The notes under the pieces are model-generated. The model did no database searches. It was not told the origin of the DNA and was given only the letters and a program-made list of their open reading frames with translations. Positions 37,308 to 45,312 of a stretch of DNA of 64,000 nt are shown one piece after another (within the stretch, counting starts at the first letter, position 1; every line of letters starts with the position of its first letter). This stretch comes from Xylanibacter brevis ATCC 19188 (GTDB lineage: Bacteria; Bacteroidota; Bacteroidia; Bacteroidales; Bacteroidaceae): the NCBI RefSeq assembly GCF_000621725.1, contig NZ_JHXM01000002.1:62001-126000 (forward strand), given 5' to 3'. The position numbers and the translations under genes are program-made.

Positions 37308-38216
37308 ATGTTGGAAGTGATGATGACCCTGTTTGTCATTGTTGTGGTGGGATATGCCGCCGGCAAACTGGGATATATGGGAGGTGAGTTCGATCGCAAA
37401 CTGTCGAGTCTGGTCATCAACTGGACTTGTCCGGCCTTGATTCTGGCGTCGTCTATGACTGGCGACATGCCCGATCGCAGGTATATCCTGCCACTGCTGG
37501 GCATCAGTGCCTTCACCTATGTGGTGCTGACGCTGCTGGCATGGGGTCTCTCGCATGTGCTCACCAAGAATACTAGCGACCGTGGCATCGTGGCTTTTGC
37601 ACTGGTGTTTGGCAACGTGGGGTTCATGGGCTATCCTGTGGTGGCCAGCATCTTTGGTCAGCAGGCGGTGTTCTATGCCGCTGTGCTCAACGTGGTGAAC
37701 ACGTTTGCCGTCTTTACCATTGGCACCATGATGATCACTGGCGGACAAGGCAGCGACCGTGAGCGGTTCAACAAGAAGGTGCTCTACAGCACACCCATGC
37801 TCTCGGCCTATCTTTCTATGCTCATCGTGGCGCTGGGCATCGACAATATCCCCGCCTATGTCAGTCAGCCACTGACCATGATTGGTAACATCACCGTGCC
37901 GGCAGCCCTGCTGATTATCGGTTCGTCGATGTCGCAACTGCCACTGCGTGCCCTAATGGGAAACATGACGGTCTATGGCACCACACTGTTCCGACTGGTC
38001 TTATTGCCCGTCGGTGTGCACTTCCTATGTCTGGCGCTGGGCTTCGACCCCTATGTCACCAGCATCAACACGGTGGTCATCGCTATGCCCGTAGCCACCT
38101 ATGGCACCATCCTCTGTCTGAAGTACCAGCGCGACACCACGTTGATAGCCGAGGTGACCTTCATCACCACGCTGCTATCCATGATATCCATCCCATTGCT
38201 GGTAATGCTATTTTAG
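37308..38216 (+). CDS. AEC-family permease
   Basis: 302 residues with about 10 hydrophobic segments. It resembles the auxin-efflux-carrier/malonate-type permeases (KLGYMGGEFDRKLSSLVINW near the start; GNVGFMGYPVV; NIPAYVSQPLTMIGNITVPAALLIIGSS; RLVLLPVGVHFL). Inner membrane, organic-anion or small-molecule transport, substrate unknown. The gene is preceded by the 22-nt lattice and a degenerate -7 box (TACTTTCG near 37270). Its 3' end overlaps the transposase-like gene convergently by 9 bp. Confidence 0.85.
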   Translation: MLEVMMTLFVIVVVGYAAGKLGYMGGEFDRKLSSLVINWTCPALILASSMTGDMPDRRYILPLLGISAFTYVVLTLLAWGLSHVLTKNTSDRGIVAFALVFGNVGFMGYPVVASIFGQQAVFYAAVLNVVNTFAVFTIGTMMITGGQGSDRERFNKKVLYSTPMLSAYLSMLIVALGIDNIPAYVSQPLTMIGNITVPAALLIIGSSMSQLPLRALMGNMTVYGTTLFRLVLLPVGVHFLCLALGFDPYVTSINTVVIAMPVATYGTILCLKYQRDTTLIAEVTFITTLLSMISIPLLVMLF

Positions 38217-39335
38217 TTGTGCTATCTCCAATGCCATCAGATTCAGTTGCTGGCATTGGTAGGCTGTGAGATTTCTTCTTTCGTTATGGTGCTCCCAGGG
38301 CGACAGCATGAGCAGTGTGCCCTTGGAGCAGGCATAGAATTGTTCACCGTGGGGTTTCGACAAAGGGCCGAAACCATTTTCCATGAGTACGATGGTGGGA
38401 AAACCGGCATCGAAAACGGCCCGCATGACGCGCTTCTCGGCTGGTGAGATGGCTGGCGATACAAGAACCACACCTTGGCGTGCGGCCTCAAGATGACGGC
38501 TGATCTCTCGCTCGATCTCGCTGTCGGTCAGTCGGCGCGACAGGCGGACGGCCATGCGGTGGGGAGCCGCCAGCAACTGGCGGTTGCCTATGCCGCTATA
38601 GGTCTGCGAGCCGATGCGGAGGTGGAAGAAAGGACGCAGGAACTCAGGGCGGGCGCGCTTCAGCATCAGGCGGCGCGGGTTGTCGCGGAGGTAGTTGATC
38701 CATGTGGGCAGCTCATCGTAGGAGCGCAGAATGAGGTCGTTGTAACCCTTTGCGAAAAGAGAGCGGCTGGGGGGCAGCGGCGGAGCCGCCACCTGCTGAG
38801 AGGCTGGCGCCTTCTTTGCAGGCAGCGCCTTCTCCGTAGGTAGCGGCTTTGCCGCTGCTTTTCCTGCGGCCGCTGCATTGCCTGTGGTTGCTGCTTTGCT
38901 TGCGGCCGCTGCTTTTTGCGCTGCGGCTTGCTCGAGGGCCCGCAGGGCTTTGCGGCAGCCTGCTTTAAAACCGGAGATGACTTGGCCCAGGTGCACGGGC
39001 AGTGGGGCGGTGACAAAGAGAATGCCGTGCAGGTGGTCGGGCATCATCTGGATGGCCTTCACCTCTATTTGGGGGTAATAGTCGTGAATGCCCATCCATT
39101 CGTTTTGAATGGCTTGGCCTATCTCTGATAGTTGGATATGAGGGGCTTGCTCGCTATCGGCAGGCGCGTAAGGATCTCCTTTCAGTGTCCCGAAGAGGGG
39201 GCGACGCCCTTCTGCTTCGATGGTAATCATGTATATGCGGCGCTCGGTGTAGTCGTGATGGTCGTCGCGCCGTTTCATGGAAGGTTTCTTCGCTCCTGCG
39301 TTCTGCTTTTTCTTAGCTATCTGCTCGTCGGTCAT
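38208..39335 (-). CDS. HUH (REP-associated) transposase-like protein fused to a DprA-like domain
   Basis: 375 residues from ATG 39335, which overlaps the upstream methyltransferase stop (ATGA). An ATG at 39386 is possible but would overlap more. Residues about 20-225 form a Y1 HUH nuclease: metal motif HLH (101-103 in MMPDHLHGILF) and a candidate nucleophile Tyr198 (KGYNDLILR, followed by LPTWINYLRDNP). An Ala/Lys/Pro-rich insertion (about 135-190) splits it. Residues about 258-375 (GVVLVSPAISPAEKRVMRAV; PTIVLMENGF; FYACSKGTLLMLSPWEHH) resemble the C-terminal part of a DprA/Smf-type Rossmann domain. REP-associated transposases act on short palindromic repeats. No flanking inverted repeats of an IS are seen. 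Activity and the role of the second domain are unknown. Confidence 0.75.
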   Translation of the reverse strand: MTDEQIAKKKQNAGAKKPSMKRRDDHHDYTERRIYMITIEAEGRRPLFGTLKGDPYAPADSEQAPHIQLSEIGQAIQNEWMGIHDYYPQIEVKAIQMMPDHLHGILFVTAPLPVHLGQVISGFKAGCRKALRALEQAAAQKAAAASKAATTGNAAAAGKAAAKPLPTEKALPAKKAPASQQVAAPPLPPSRSLFAKGYNDLILRSYDELPTWINYLRDNPRRLMLKRARPEFLRPFFHLRIGSQTYSGIGNRQLLAAPHRMAVRLSRRLTDSEIEREISRHLEAARQGVVLVSPAISPAEKRVMRAVFDAGFPTIVLMENGFGPLSKPHGEQFYACSKGTLLMLSPWEHHNERRNLTAYQCQQLNLMALEIAQLK

Positions 39336-40549
39336 CCTAATATGGGCGAGTGGGTGTCGGGGGTGTGGGTGGTCCTGATGCGCCACTCCTTAGGATAGAG
39401 GTTGTTGGCACGACTGCCAATGTTCTTCATGGCGCCTAGCACCTGCTGCTGGAACGCCACTGCCACGATGCCTCGAGGGGTGTCGGCATGCAGCACCAAG
39501 GCTTCGCCACGCAGATAGGCGATGGCCTGTTGGTAGGTGAGCTCCACGCGGTCGGCCTCTGCCGGCAACGGTGAAACTGGGGGCGTGAGCACCTTCAGGG
39601 CGTCGGCATTTCCCTTCTTCTTGGATGCAGAAGAAGCGATGTCGCCTCGCTTTCTGAGTACACACATGAAAAGACCCTCGCCACGCGTGATGCCGGGGAT
39701 GAAACGATAGACGGGATGGGTGAACCCTTCGAGCAGCGAACCGGTGATGTGCCATTCTGCCTTCGTGGCTACGGGCAGCACCTCGGCATCCAGTTCGTCG
39801 ATGATCCACTGGATGTTCTCTTCGTTCTCTTTAGTATTAAAAGTACAGGTACTATATATAAGAAGGCCCCCTTCATTGAGGCACTGCCAGGCATCGCTGA
39901 CAATGTCGCGCTGCAACTGCCAGCAGCGCTCCACGTTCTGTGGGCTCCACTCGCCGATGGTGGCTTCGTCCTTGCGGAACATGCCTTCGCCCGAGCAGGG
40001 CACATCGCAGAGGATGAGGTCGAACTTCATCTTCGACTTGCGGTAGTCCTTGGGGAAGAGGTTGGTGACGTGATGACGATCGTGGCCCCACTTGGTGACG
40101 TTCTCCAGCAGGATGCTGGCGCGGTTGCGCATGGGTTCGTTGCTGTAGAGCGTCCAGTTGGCAGGCAGGGCAGCGCGTAGCAGCGTTGACTTGCCACCAG
40201 GTGCTGCACAGAGGTCGAGGGCGGTGCCTCCGCCTGTCTCTCTGAGAATGGCGGGAAGGTGCTGTCGGAGCACCTCGTCGAGAAACATCGATGAGGCCTC
40301 TTGCACATAGTAGCAACCAGCATGAAACAGGGGGTCGAACGTGAAGTTAGGACGACTCTTCAGGTAATAGCCACCCTGACACCAGGGCACCTGTTCGCCA
40401 TCGATAGCCTTGAGCCCATTGCTTTTCAGGGGGTTCAGACGTATGCTGACTGGAGAAGGCTCTTCGAACGAATGAAGGAAACGCTCGAAACGCTCGTCGC
40501 CCATCAGCAGGCGTGTGAAATGGGTAAATTCTGAGGGTAAATTAGTCAT
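39332..40549 (-). CDS. rRNA cytosine-C5 methyltransferase, RsmB/RsmF type
   Basis: 405 residues of the NOL1/NOP2/Sun family. SAM-binding LCAAPGGKST (113-122), CDVPCSGEGMF with Cys185, and YSTCTFN with catalytic Cys235. A C-terminal domain (about 290-405, with HADTPRGIVAVAFQQ; NLYPKEWRIRTTH) looks like the PUA-like RNA-binding tail of RsmF. It methylates cytosine in rRNA. It is coupled to the downstream transposase-like gene by a 4-bp overlap, an odd pairing. Promoter TAACTTTG at 40564-40557 (minus strand). Confidence 0.92.
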   Translation of the reverse strand: MTNLPSEFTHFTRLLMGDERFERFLHSFEEPSPVSIRLNPLKSNGLKAIDGEQVPWCQGGYYLKSRPNFTFDPLFHAGCYYVQEASSMFLDEVLRQHLPAILRETGGGTALDLCAAPGGKSTLLRAALPANWTLYSNEPMRNRASILLENVTKWGHDRHHVTNLFPKDYRKSKMKFDLILCDVPCSGEGMFRKDEATIGEWSPQNVERCWQLQRDIVSDAWQCLNEGGLLIYSTCTFNTKENEENIQWIIDELDAEVLPVATKAEWHITGSLLEGFTHPVYRFIPGITRGEGLFMCVLRKRGDIASSASKKKGNADALKVLTPPVSPLPAEADRVELTYQQAIAYLRGEALVLHADTPRGIVAVAFQQQVLGAMKNIGSRANNLYPKEWRIRTTHTPDTHSPILG

Positions 40550-40556
40550 TTCGATG

Positions 40557-40585
40557 CAAAGTTAATCATTTTTTTTATACCTTTG
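40557..40585. promoter_or_regulatory. Divergent -7 boxes of the methyltransferase and the head-GIN gene
   Basis: Minus strand TAACTTTG (40564-40557) and plus strand TACCTTTG (40578-40585) lie only 13 bp apart, so the two promoters overlap and may compete. The plus gene starts 64 bp downstream. Confidence 0.5.
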
Positions 40586-40649
40586 CAACTAATTAGTTTT
40601 TAATTGCGTCTAACAGATAAAAAGTAACAAATTAAAAAACAGTTGACGT

Positions 40650-41354
40650 ATGAAAAAAATAATGTTGATGGTGATTGCCGCAGGACTTCTCGCTTCGTGC
40701 ACATCCTGCCGCTTCAATTACAAGAACGAGCATGTCAGGACAGAAACCGTGACTCAGGTGAAGGATTTTGAGAAGATCGAGATGCTGGGCAGTATGGACG
40801 TAGAGTACATGCAGAGTGACTCGTTCGAGATCAGTGTGACGGCACCTGATGCTGTCATGAAGAAAGTGGAGACGGTGGTCAATGACCATACACTGCAGAT
40901 CCGCATGAGGGGTACCAACCGCCTGTTTCACTTCGGAGATGTCAGCAGTGGCGGTGTGAAAGTGACGGTTAAGTCGCCTGATCTGATCGGAGTGAAGGTG
41001 AGTGGCTCGGGCGATTTCGTATGCCGGGGACTATTGGATACCGATGTTCTGGATATCAACCTGGTAGGTTCGGGCGATGTGACATTCCAGAATGTAATCT
41101 GCGACCAGGTGAATGTGAACCTGGTAGGTTCGGGCGATGTGGATGTGAAGTACGTCAGAACGCAGAAGTCCTCCATGGAACTGATAGGCTCGGGCGATAT
41201 CAAGATGAATTTCGGCGAAGCCAGAATCGTGAATGCCAGACTGGTAGGCTCGGGCGACATCGAACTGTCTGGCAATGTAGATATGCTGAATAGCAGTGCA
41301 CACGGTTCGGGCGATCTGAATACCGAAAAACTAACAGTTAAGAATAACATGTAA
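40650..41354 (+). CDS. Head-GIN-domain (DUF2807) lipoprotein with GSGD repeats
   Basis: 234 residues with a lipoprotein signal (LLASC, Cys17). After about residue 40 the chain is a beta-helix of 20-residue turns, most starting with [LV]xGSGD (for example VSGSGDF, LVGSGDV twice, LIGSGDI, LVGSGDI, HGSGDL). Two turns are 60 bp apart and share 22 or more identical bases (41059-41080 and 41119-41140). The family is an anti-sigma or adhesion-like module of unknown function. It leads a plus-strand group with a membrane protein, PspC and an ECF sigma factor. Confidence 0.85.
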   Translation: MKKIMLMVIAAGLLASCTSCRFNYKNEHVRTETVTQVKDFEKIEMLGSMDVEYMQSDSFEISVTAPDAVMKKVETVVNDHTLQIRMRGTNRLFHFGDVSSGGVKVTVKSPDLIGVKVSGSGDFVCRGLLDTDVLDINLVGSGDVTFQNVICDQVNVNLVGSGDVDVKYVRTQKSSMELIGSGDIKMNFGEARIVNARLVGSGDIELSGNVDMLNSSAHGSGDLNTEKLTVKNNM

Positions 41355-41374
41355 TTAATAGAAAGGGAATAAAA

Positions 41375-42112
41375 ATGAAAAAGTATTTAGTTGGACTTAC
41401 CATACTGCTGGCGCTCTCTGTGAGCATGCAGACCTTGGCGCAGAAACATCGCCACACCTCCCAGCCGACAACAACGATGGAGCTGGTGGACTCAACGAGT
41501 AAGAATTCTATCGAGGTGTTTTCTGACACAACCAGTGCAGACACAGCTCAGAAGCAGTCATCTGTCACTCGCGTGATTAGTATTAATGCTTCTAACGACG
41601 CTGAACTCGAGGAACTCGAAAAGAACATGACTCTGCTGAACAAGTCATTTGATCTTGTGCCATGGGGTACTATCACATCTATCCTTGCCATCATATTTCT
41701 CATCCTGCTGCTTCCCATTATCTTGATAATTGTCATCGTCGTTGTAGTGCTGAAGCATAGTCGCAAGCGTAATAGGGAGAGAATGATGAACATGAACATG
41801 AACAAGCAGCAGGCAGACCCGCAATCGAACGTCAATGCTGCTCCCGAACAAATCAGCGGAGGAAACTATCAGCAGTCGAGCGCCGACTGGACACAGTCGT
41901 CATCAATGATTGAAGACGACTACCAGAAAGGCTTGCGCCAGTGCTTCGTAGGCGTAGGACTGTTCATCTTCCTCGGACTGATCATTGACGAAGTGGGCTT
42001 TGGTATCGGTGCCCTGGTGTTCTGTATTGGACTGGGCAAGGTGGTTGGAGCCAAGAAGATGAAGCAGATGAGAGACGAACAAGAGAAAGGCAAATCGGAC
42101 TCTGATTTATGA
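41375..42112 (+). CDS. Membrane protein of unknown function in the sigma-factor cluster
   Basis: 245 residues. Signal peptide (to about 22, QTLAQ), a polar Ser/Thr-rich periplasmic stretch, a very hydrophobic helix (about 100-126, ITSILAIIFLILLLPIILII), a Met/Asn/Gln-rich cytoplasmic linker and two C-terminal helices (about 186-222). The plan resembles the DUF6249 group. No enzyme motif. It follows the head-GIN gene by 20 bp and precedes the PspC gene by 43 bp, suggesting a shared envelope-stress unit. Function not assigned. Confidence 0.7.
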   Translation: MKKYLVGLTILLALSVSMQTLAQKHRHTSQPTTTMELVDSTSKNSIEVFSDTTSADTAQKQSSVTRVISINASNDAELEELEKNMTLLNKSFDLVPWGTITSILAIIFLILLLPIILIIVIVVVVLKHSRKRNRERMMNMNMNKQQADPQSNVNAAPEQISGGNYQQSSADWTQSSSMIEDDYQKGLRQCFVGVGLFIFLGLIIDEVGFGIGALVFCIGLGKVVGAKKMKQMRDEQEKGKSDSDL

Positions 42113-42155
42113 AAAAATAAAATCAATAGTGTTTTAAAAAAGAAAGGATAAAATC

Positions 42156-42347
42156 ATGACTAGAAAATTATATCGTGGCGACGACCGCATATTGGGTGGC
42201 GTTTGCTCTGGACTGGCAGAATACTTAGATTTTGATCCCGTACTCGTACGCTTAGGCTACGCAGCACTGACGCTCTTTACGGCTTTTTGTGGTCTCATCT
42301 TCTATGTCGTAGCATGGATCGTGATTCCTGAGAGACCTATCAGATAG
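42156..42347 (+). CDS. PspC-domain protein
   Basis: 63 residues, a minimal PspC module: KLYRGDDRILGGVCSGLAEYLDFDPVLVRLGYAALTLF split over 4-41, followed by one membrane helix and VAWIVIPERP. Family members sense or buffer inner-membrane stress. It sits between the membrane protein and the sigma factor gene (34 bp). Confidence 0.9.
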   Translation: MTRKLYRGDDRILGGVCSGLAEYLDFDPVLVRLGYAALTLFTAFCGLIFYVVAWIVIPERPIR

Positions 42348-42381
42348 TTATAAGTTAAGTTAATCACGTTTGAATTAAGAA

Positions 42382-42918
42382 GTGGCTACATTTAGTGACC
42401 TTTCTCTAGTTGCACAGGTGGCGGTGTTCGGCAATAAGCGAGCTTTCGACGAGCTCGTGCGCCGATACCAGTCGCCTGTGCGCAAGTTCTTCCTGAACCA
42501 GACGCTGGGTGACAGTCAGCTGAGCGATGACCTGGCGCAAGATACCTTTATCAAGGCCTATACGAACATTGCTTCGTTCAAGGGACTGGCCTCTTTTCAA
42601 ACGTGGATCATGCGCATTGCTTATAACGTTTATTACGACTATACGCGGCGGCATCGCATCACGGAAGATGTAGATGTGGTGCCACAGCGAAGCAGCAGTG
42701 GCGCACAGACAGCCTTGCAGATGGATATCTATGCTGCGCTGGCACTACTGAAACCCGACGAACGAAGTTGTATCACCCTACAACTGATAGAGGGTTACGA
42801 CATCGCCGGCATTGCCAAGATAACTGGCATGAAAGAGGGGACGGTGAAGTCGCACCTCTCGCGAGGGAAAGATAAATTAGCAACTTATTTAAGACAGAAT
42901 GGATATGATGGAAGATAA
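42382..42918 (+). CDS. ECF-type RNA polymerase sigma factor
   Basis: 178 residues from a GTG start. Region 2 is visible as ELVRRYQSPVRKFFLNQTL, DDLAQDTFIKAYTNIASF and TWIMRIAYNVYYDYTRR. Region 4 is ALLKPDERSCITLQLIEGYDIAGIAKITGMKEGTVKSHLSRGKDKL, split over 125-170. It directs polymerase to alternative promoters. The downstream gene overlaps by 20 bp and is probably its membrane partner, as in sigma/anti-sigma pairs. Targets are not readable. Confidence 0.92.
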   Translation: MATFSDLSLVAQVAVFGNKRAFDELVRRYQSPVRKFFLNQTLGDSQLSDDLAQDTFIKAYTNIASFKGLASFQTWIMRIAYNVYYDYTRRHRITEDVDVVPQRSSSGAQTALQMDIYAALALLKPDERSCITLQLIEGYDIAGIAKITGMKEGTVKSHLSRGKDKLATYLRQNGYDGR

Positions 42919-43267
42919 CGAACGCTTATTACAGAACTTTTTCAGTGAAGTCGCCAGCACACCGGTTGCTGACGATGGCTTCACCAATCGTGTGATGCAG
43001 CGGCTGCCACAGCGTGTCAATTGGTTTACGCACCTGTGGAACATCTTCTGCGTCACGGTCTTCATGGTGCTGTTTGTGGTATTCCGCGGATGGGAATCGC
43101 TGATGGCACAGTTTGTTGTGATGATGCGCACACTGATGGCATACGTAATGATGCCCGAGCCGCTCAATATCAATCTGTCGGTGGTGCTGTCGGTGGTCTG
43201 CGGTCTCCTGTTGGTGGCCGTCATCGAGTTGATGTATAGTGATAAATTGAAGATTAGTGATTTGTAG
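42899..43267 (+). CDS. Small membrane protein overlapping the sigma factor, probable anti-sigma partner
   Basis: 122 residues. A polar, acidic cytoplasmic part (about 1-40, DNERLLQNFFSEVASTPVADDGFTNRVMQRLP split around 30) is followed by two hydrophobic helices (about 45-65 and 90-115). This resembles the DUF5056 group found after ECF sigma genes in Bacteroidales. Overlap with the sigma gene implies translational coupling. ATG 42908 is an alternative start. The anti-sigma role is inferred from position. The 3' end overlaps porE convergently by 14 bp. Confidence 0.75.
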   Translation: MDMMEDNERLLQNFFSEVASTPVADDGFTNRVMQRLPQRVNWFTHLWNIFCVTVFMVLFVVFRGWESLMAQFVVMMRTLMAYVMMPEPLNINLSVVLSVVCGLLLVAVIELMYSDKLKISDL

Positions 43268-45284
43268 CGCCAAGCCCATAAGTGGTGCGCAGCACGATAA
43301 ACTCGGTGCGGCGGTTCAGCTGGTGACAAATCTCTTGTTTCTCTTCGTCTTTTAATGCGCTGATAAACTCCTCGGTCAACACATCGCCTTCTTTCAGCCA
43401 AGGGTAGGTTTCGGTGAGCTTGCGCTTCACCACCTTGGGTTTCTCTTCACCATAGCCCACGGGCGACAAGCGGTCTTGGGCAATGCCATGGTCGATGAGG
43501 TAGTTGACCACACTTTCAGCACGACGCTGAGACAATCGCTGATTGTAAGCATCGGCACCGCGGAAGTCGGTGTGCGAACTCAGCTCAATGGTGATGTTAG
43601 GATTCTCGTTGAGCAGCGTGATAAGGCTGTCGAGTGCCTGTGTGGACTCAGGTCGCAAGGTGGCTTTATCGAAATCATAGAAGATGTTTCGTATCAGCAC
43701 AGGTGCCGAAAGCGATGCCAACGGGAACTGCAGCACATATTCCTCCGACTCCTTGACGGGTTCTACGCGCAGTTCTTCCTTATGGTTCAGGAATCCCTTG
43801 CAGGTGCCCAGGAAAACATAGTCCACACCGGGTTGTATCTCTTCGGTGAATGAACCATCACCTTTCACATTCAGTTTTTTATTTGTTCCATCGTTGCCCA
43901 CCATATATACCAGTGCCTGGGGCAACTCATAACCATCTTTTTCATAGACCCAACCCTTGACGGTCTGGATGACTTCCGATTTCTCAAACGAATAGATGTG
44001 ATCCCAACCGTTGGCATTGCCACGATTGGAAGAGAAGAAACCGCGGTTGTGCAGGCCTTCGAAGGTCATGCCGAAGTCATCGCCTGCCGAGTTGAGTGGC
44101 ACGCCAGGGTGCTCTATGGTATAAAGCTCAGAGGTCTGACCAGAGGAATCGTCCTGTCTTTCTTCGGTGATGGGCTTCGCAATGAAGATATCCAGTCCGC
44201 CCATGCCGGGGTGACCGTCGCTCGAGAAGTAGAGGTCGCCATTAGGACGGAAAGAGGGAAAGAGCTCGTTGCCTTCCGTGTTGATGGGCGCGCCCAGGTT
44301 CTCCAGTCCCACCAGTCCACGACCGGTAATCTGTATGCGCCAGATGTCGTAGCCGCCCAGTCCGCCAGGCATGTCGCTGACGAAGTAAAGCCATTCACCA
44401 TCGGGCGAGATGGTAGGATGGGCAAAGGCAGAGAGTGTGTCCTTGGTGATCTCCAGATCGGTAGCCTTGCCCCACGAGGCATCACTGCGTGTGGCCGTAG
44501 CTATCTTGGCAAAGCGAGGATAGTTGGGGTCGGTCTTGCAGACGGTGAGATACATCGTCTTGAAGTCGGGCGTGAAAGCACAGGCGCCCTCGTCGAAATC
44601 GCTGTTCAGGTCAGACTCGATAGCCTCGGGCTTCTGCCATTTCCCTTTCTCGTCCTTTTGCGACACGAAGATATCGGCATTCTTCATGCCGGTGATGCCG
44701 CTCAGTTCGTCGCCTTTGGCCTGATTGCGTGTGGACGAGAAGTAGAGCTGGTTGTAGTCATCGCCTGCCAGCATCGGAGAATAGTCCGTGCGACGCGAGT
44801 TGAAGATATCTTCACGCTTGACGGTGTAGCCTGAATATTCGGCCTCGGCCTTCCATTGCGGTGCCATGCGGGCCGACTGCAGACCGTTTTTGACCAGCTG
44901 CGACCGGTTGCCTTCCTCTATCATCTCGAGGAAGGTGTTTTCAGCATCCTTATAGCTGCCGTTCTTCAGTTGCAGTCTTCCCAGATGAAACAGAGTCAGC
45001 GAGTCTTTCTGCTTGAAGCGGATGGCGTTTTTATAGGCTGCAATAGCCCGCTGCGTGTGATTGATGCGGCGATAGCAGTCGGCCATCTTCAGTGCACGAA
45101 GACCGCGCAACTGGCGCTCCTTGGCGGGTGTTTGCGAATAAGCTTTCTTGTATTGTGTGGCAGCGTCGTAATATTCTCCGAGGGCGTAATACTTATCACC
45201 CTTCTTCATAGCGGTATCGGCTCCGCATCCTGAAAGCAGGATGCAGATCATACCTATATATAATATAAAGAATATCTTACGCAT
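43254..45284 (-). CDS. porE: Type IX secretion protein PorE (TPR, PD40, OmpA-like)
   Basis: 676 residues from ATG 45284, with a lipoprotein signal (ILLSGC, Cys20). A longer in-frame ORF to 45551 runs into topB and is rejected. Order of domains: TPR helices (about 30-140, KGDKYYALGEYYDAATQYKKA), PD40/WD40-like propeller (about 165-440, with AFAHPTISPDGEWLYFVSD and ELFPSFRPNGDLYFSSDG), a carboxypeptidase-like beta domain (about 460-545, VKGWVYEKDGYELPQALVYM), and an OmpA peptidoglycan-binding domain (about 550-676, FDKATLRPES; TDFRGADAYNQRLSQRRAESV). This order is that of PorE, which anchors the T9SS to peptidoglycan. Confidence 0.88.
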   Translation of the reverse strand: MRKIFFILYIGMICILLSGCGADTAMKKGDKYYALGEYYDAATQYKKAYSQTPAKERQLRGLRALKMADCYRRINHTQRAIAAYKNAIRFKQKDSLTLFHLGRLQLKNGSYKDAENTFLEMIEEGNRSQLVKNGLQSARMAPQWKAEAEYSGYTVKREDIFNSRRTDYSPMLAGDDYNQLYFSSTRNQAKGDELSGITGMKNADIFVSQKDEKGKWQKPEAIESDLNSDFDEGACAFTPDFKTMYLTVCKTDPNYPRFAKIATATRSDASWGKATDLEITKDTLSAFAHPTISPDGEWLYFVSDMPGGLGGYDIWRIQITGRGLVGLENLGAPINTEGNELFPSFRPNGDLYFSSDGHPGMGGLDIFIAKPITEERQDDSSGQTSELYTIEHPGVPLNSAGDDFGMTFEGLHNRGFFSSNRGNANGWDHIYSFEKSEVIQTVKGWVYEKDGYELPQALVYMVGNDGTNKKLNVKGDGSFTEEIQPGVDYVFLGTCKGFLNHKEELRVEPVKESEEYVLQFPLASLSAPVLIRNIFYDFDKATLRPESTQALDSLITLLNENPNITIELSSHTDFRGADAYNQRLSQRRAESVVNYLIDHGIAQDRLSPVGYGEEKPKVVKRKLTETYPWLKEGDVLTEEFISALKDEEKQEICHQLNRRTEFIVLRTTYGLGATNH

Positions 45285-45312
45285 ACCCTTATATAACGTC
45301 GGGATCGACATT

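Noticed and set aside
38208..39335. Insertion sequence boundaries around the HUH transposase-like gene
   Set aside because: No terminal repeats or target duplication were found, and the gene is coupled to its upstream neighbour, so it looks like a resident single-copy gene.
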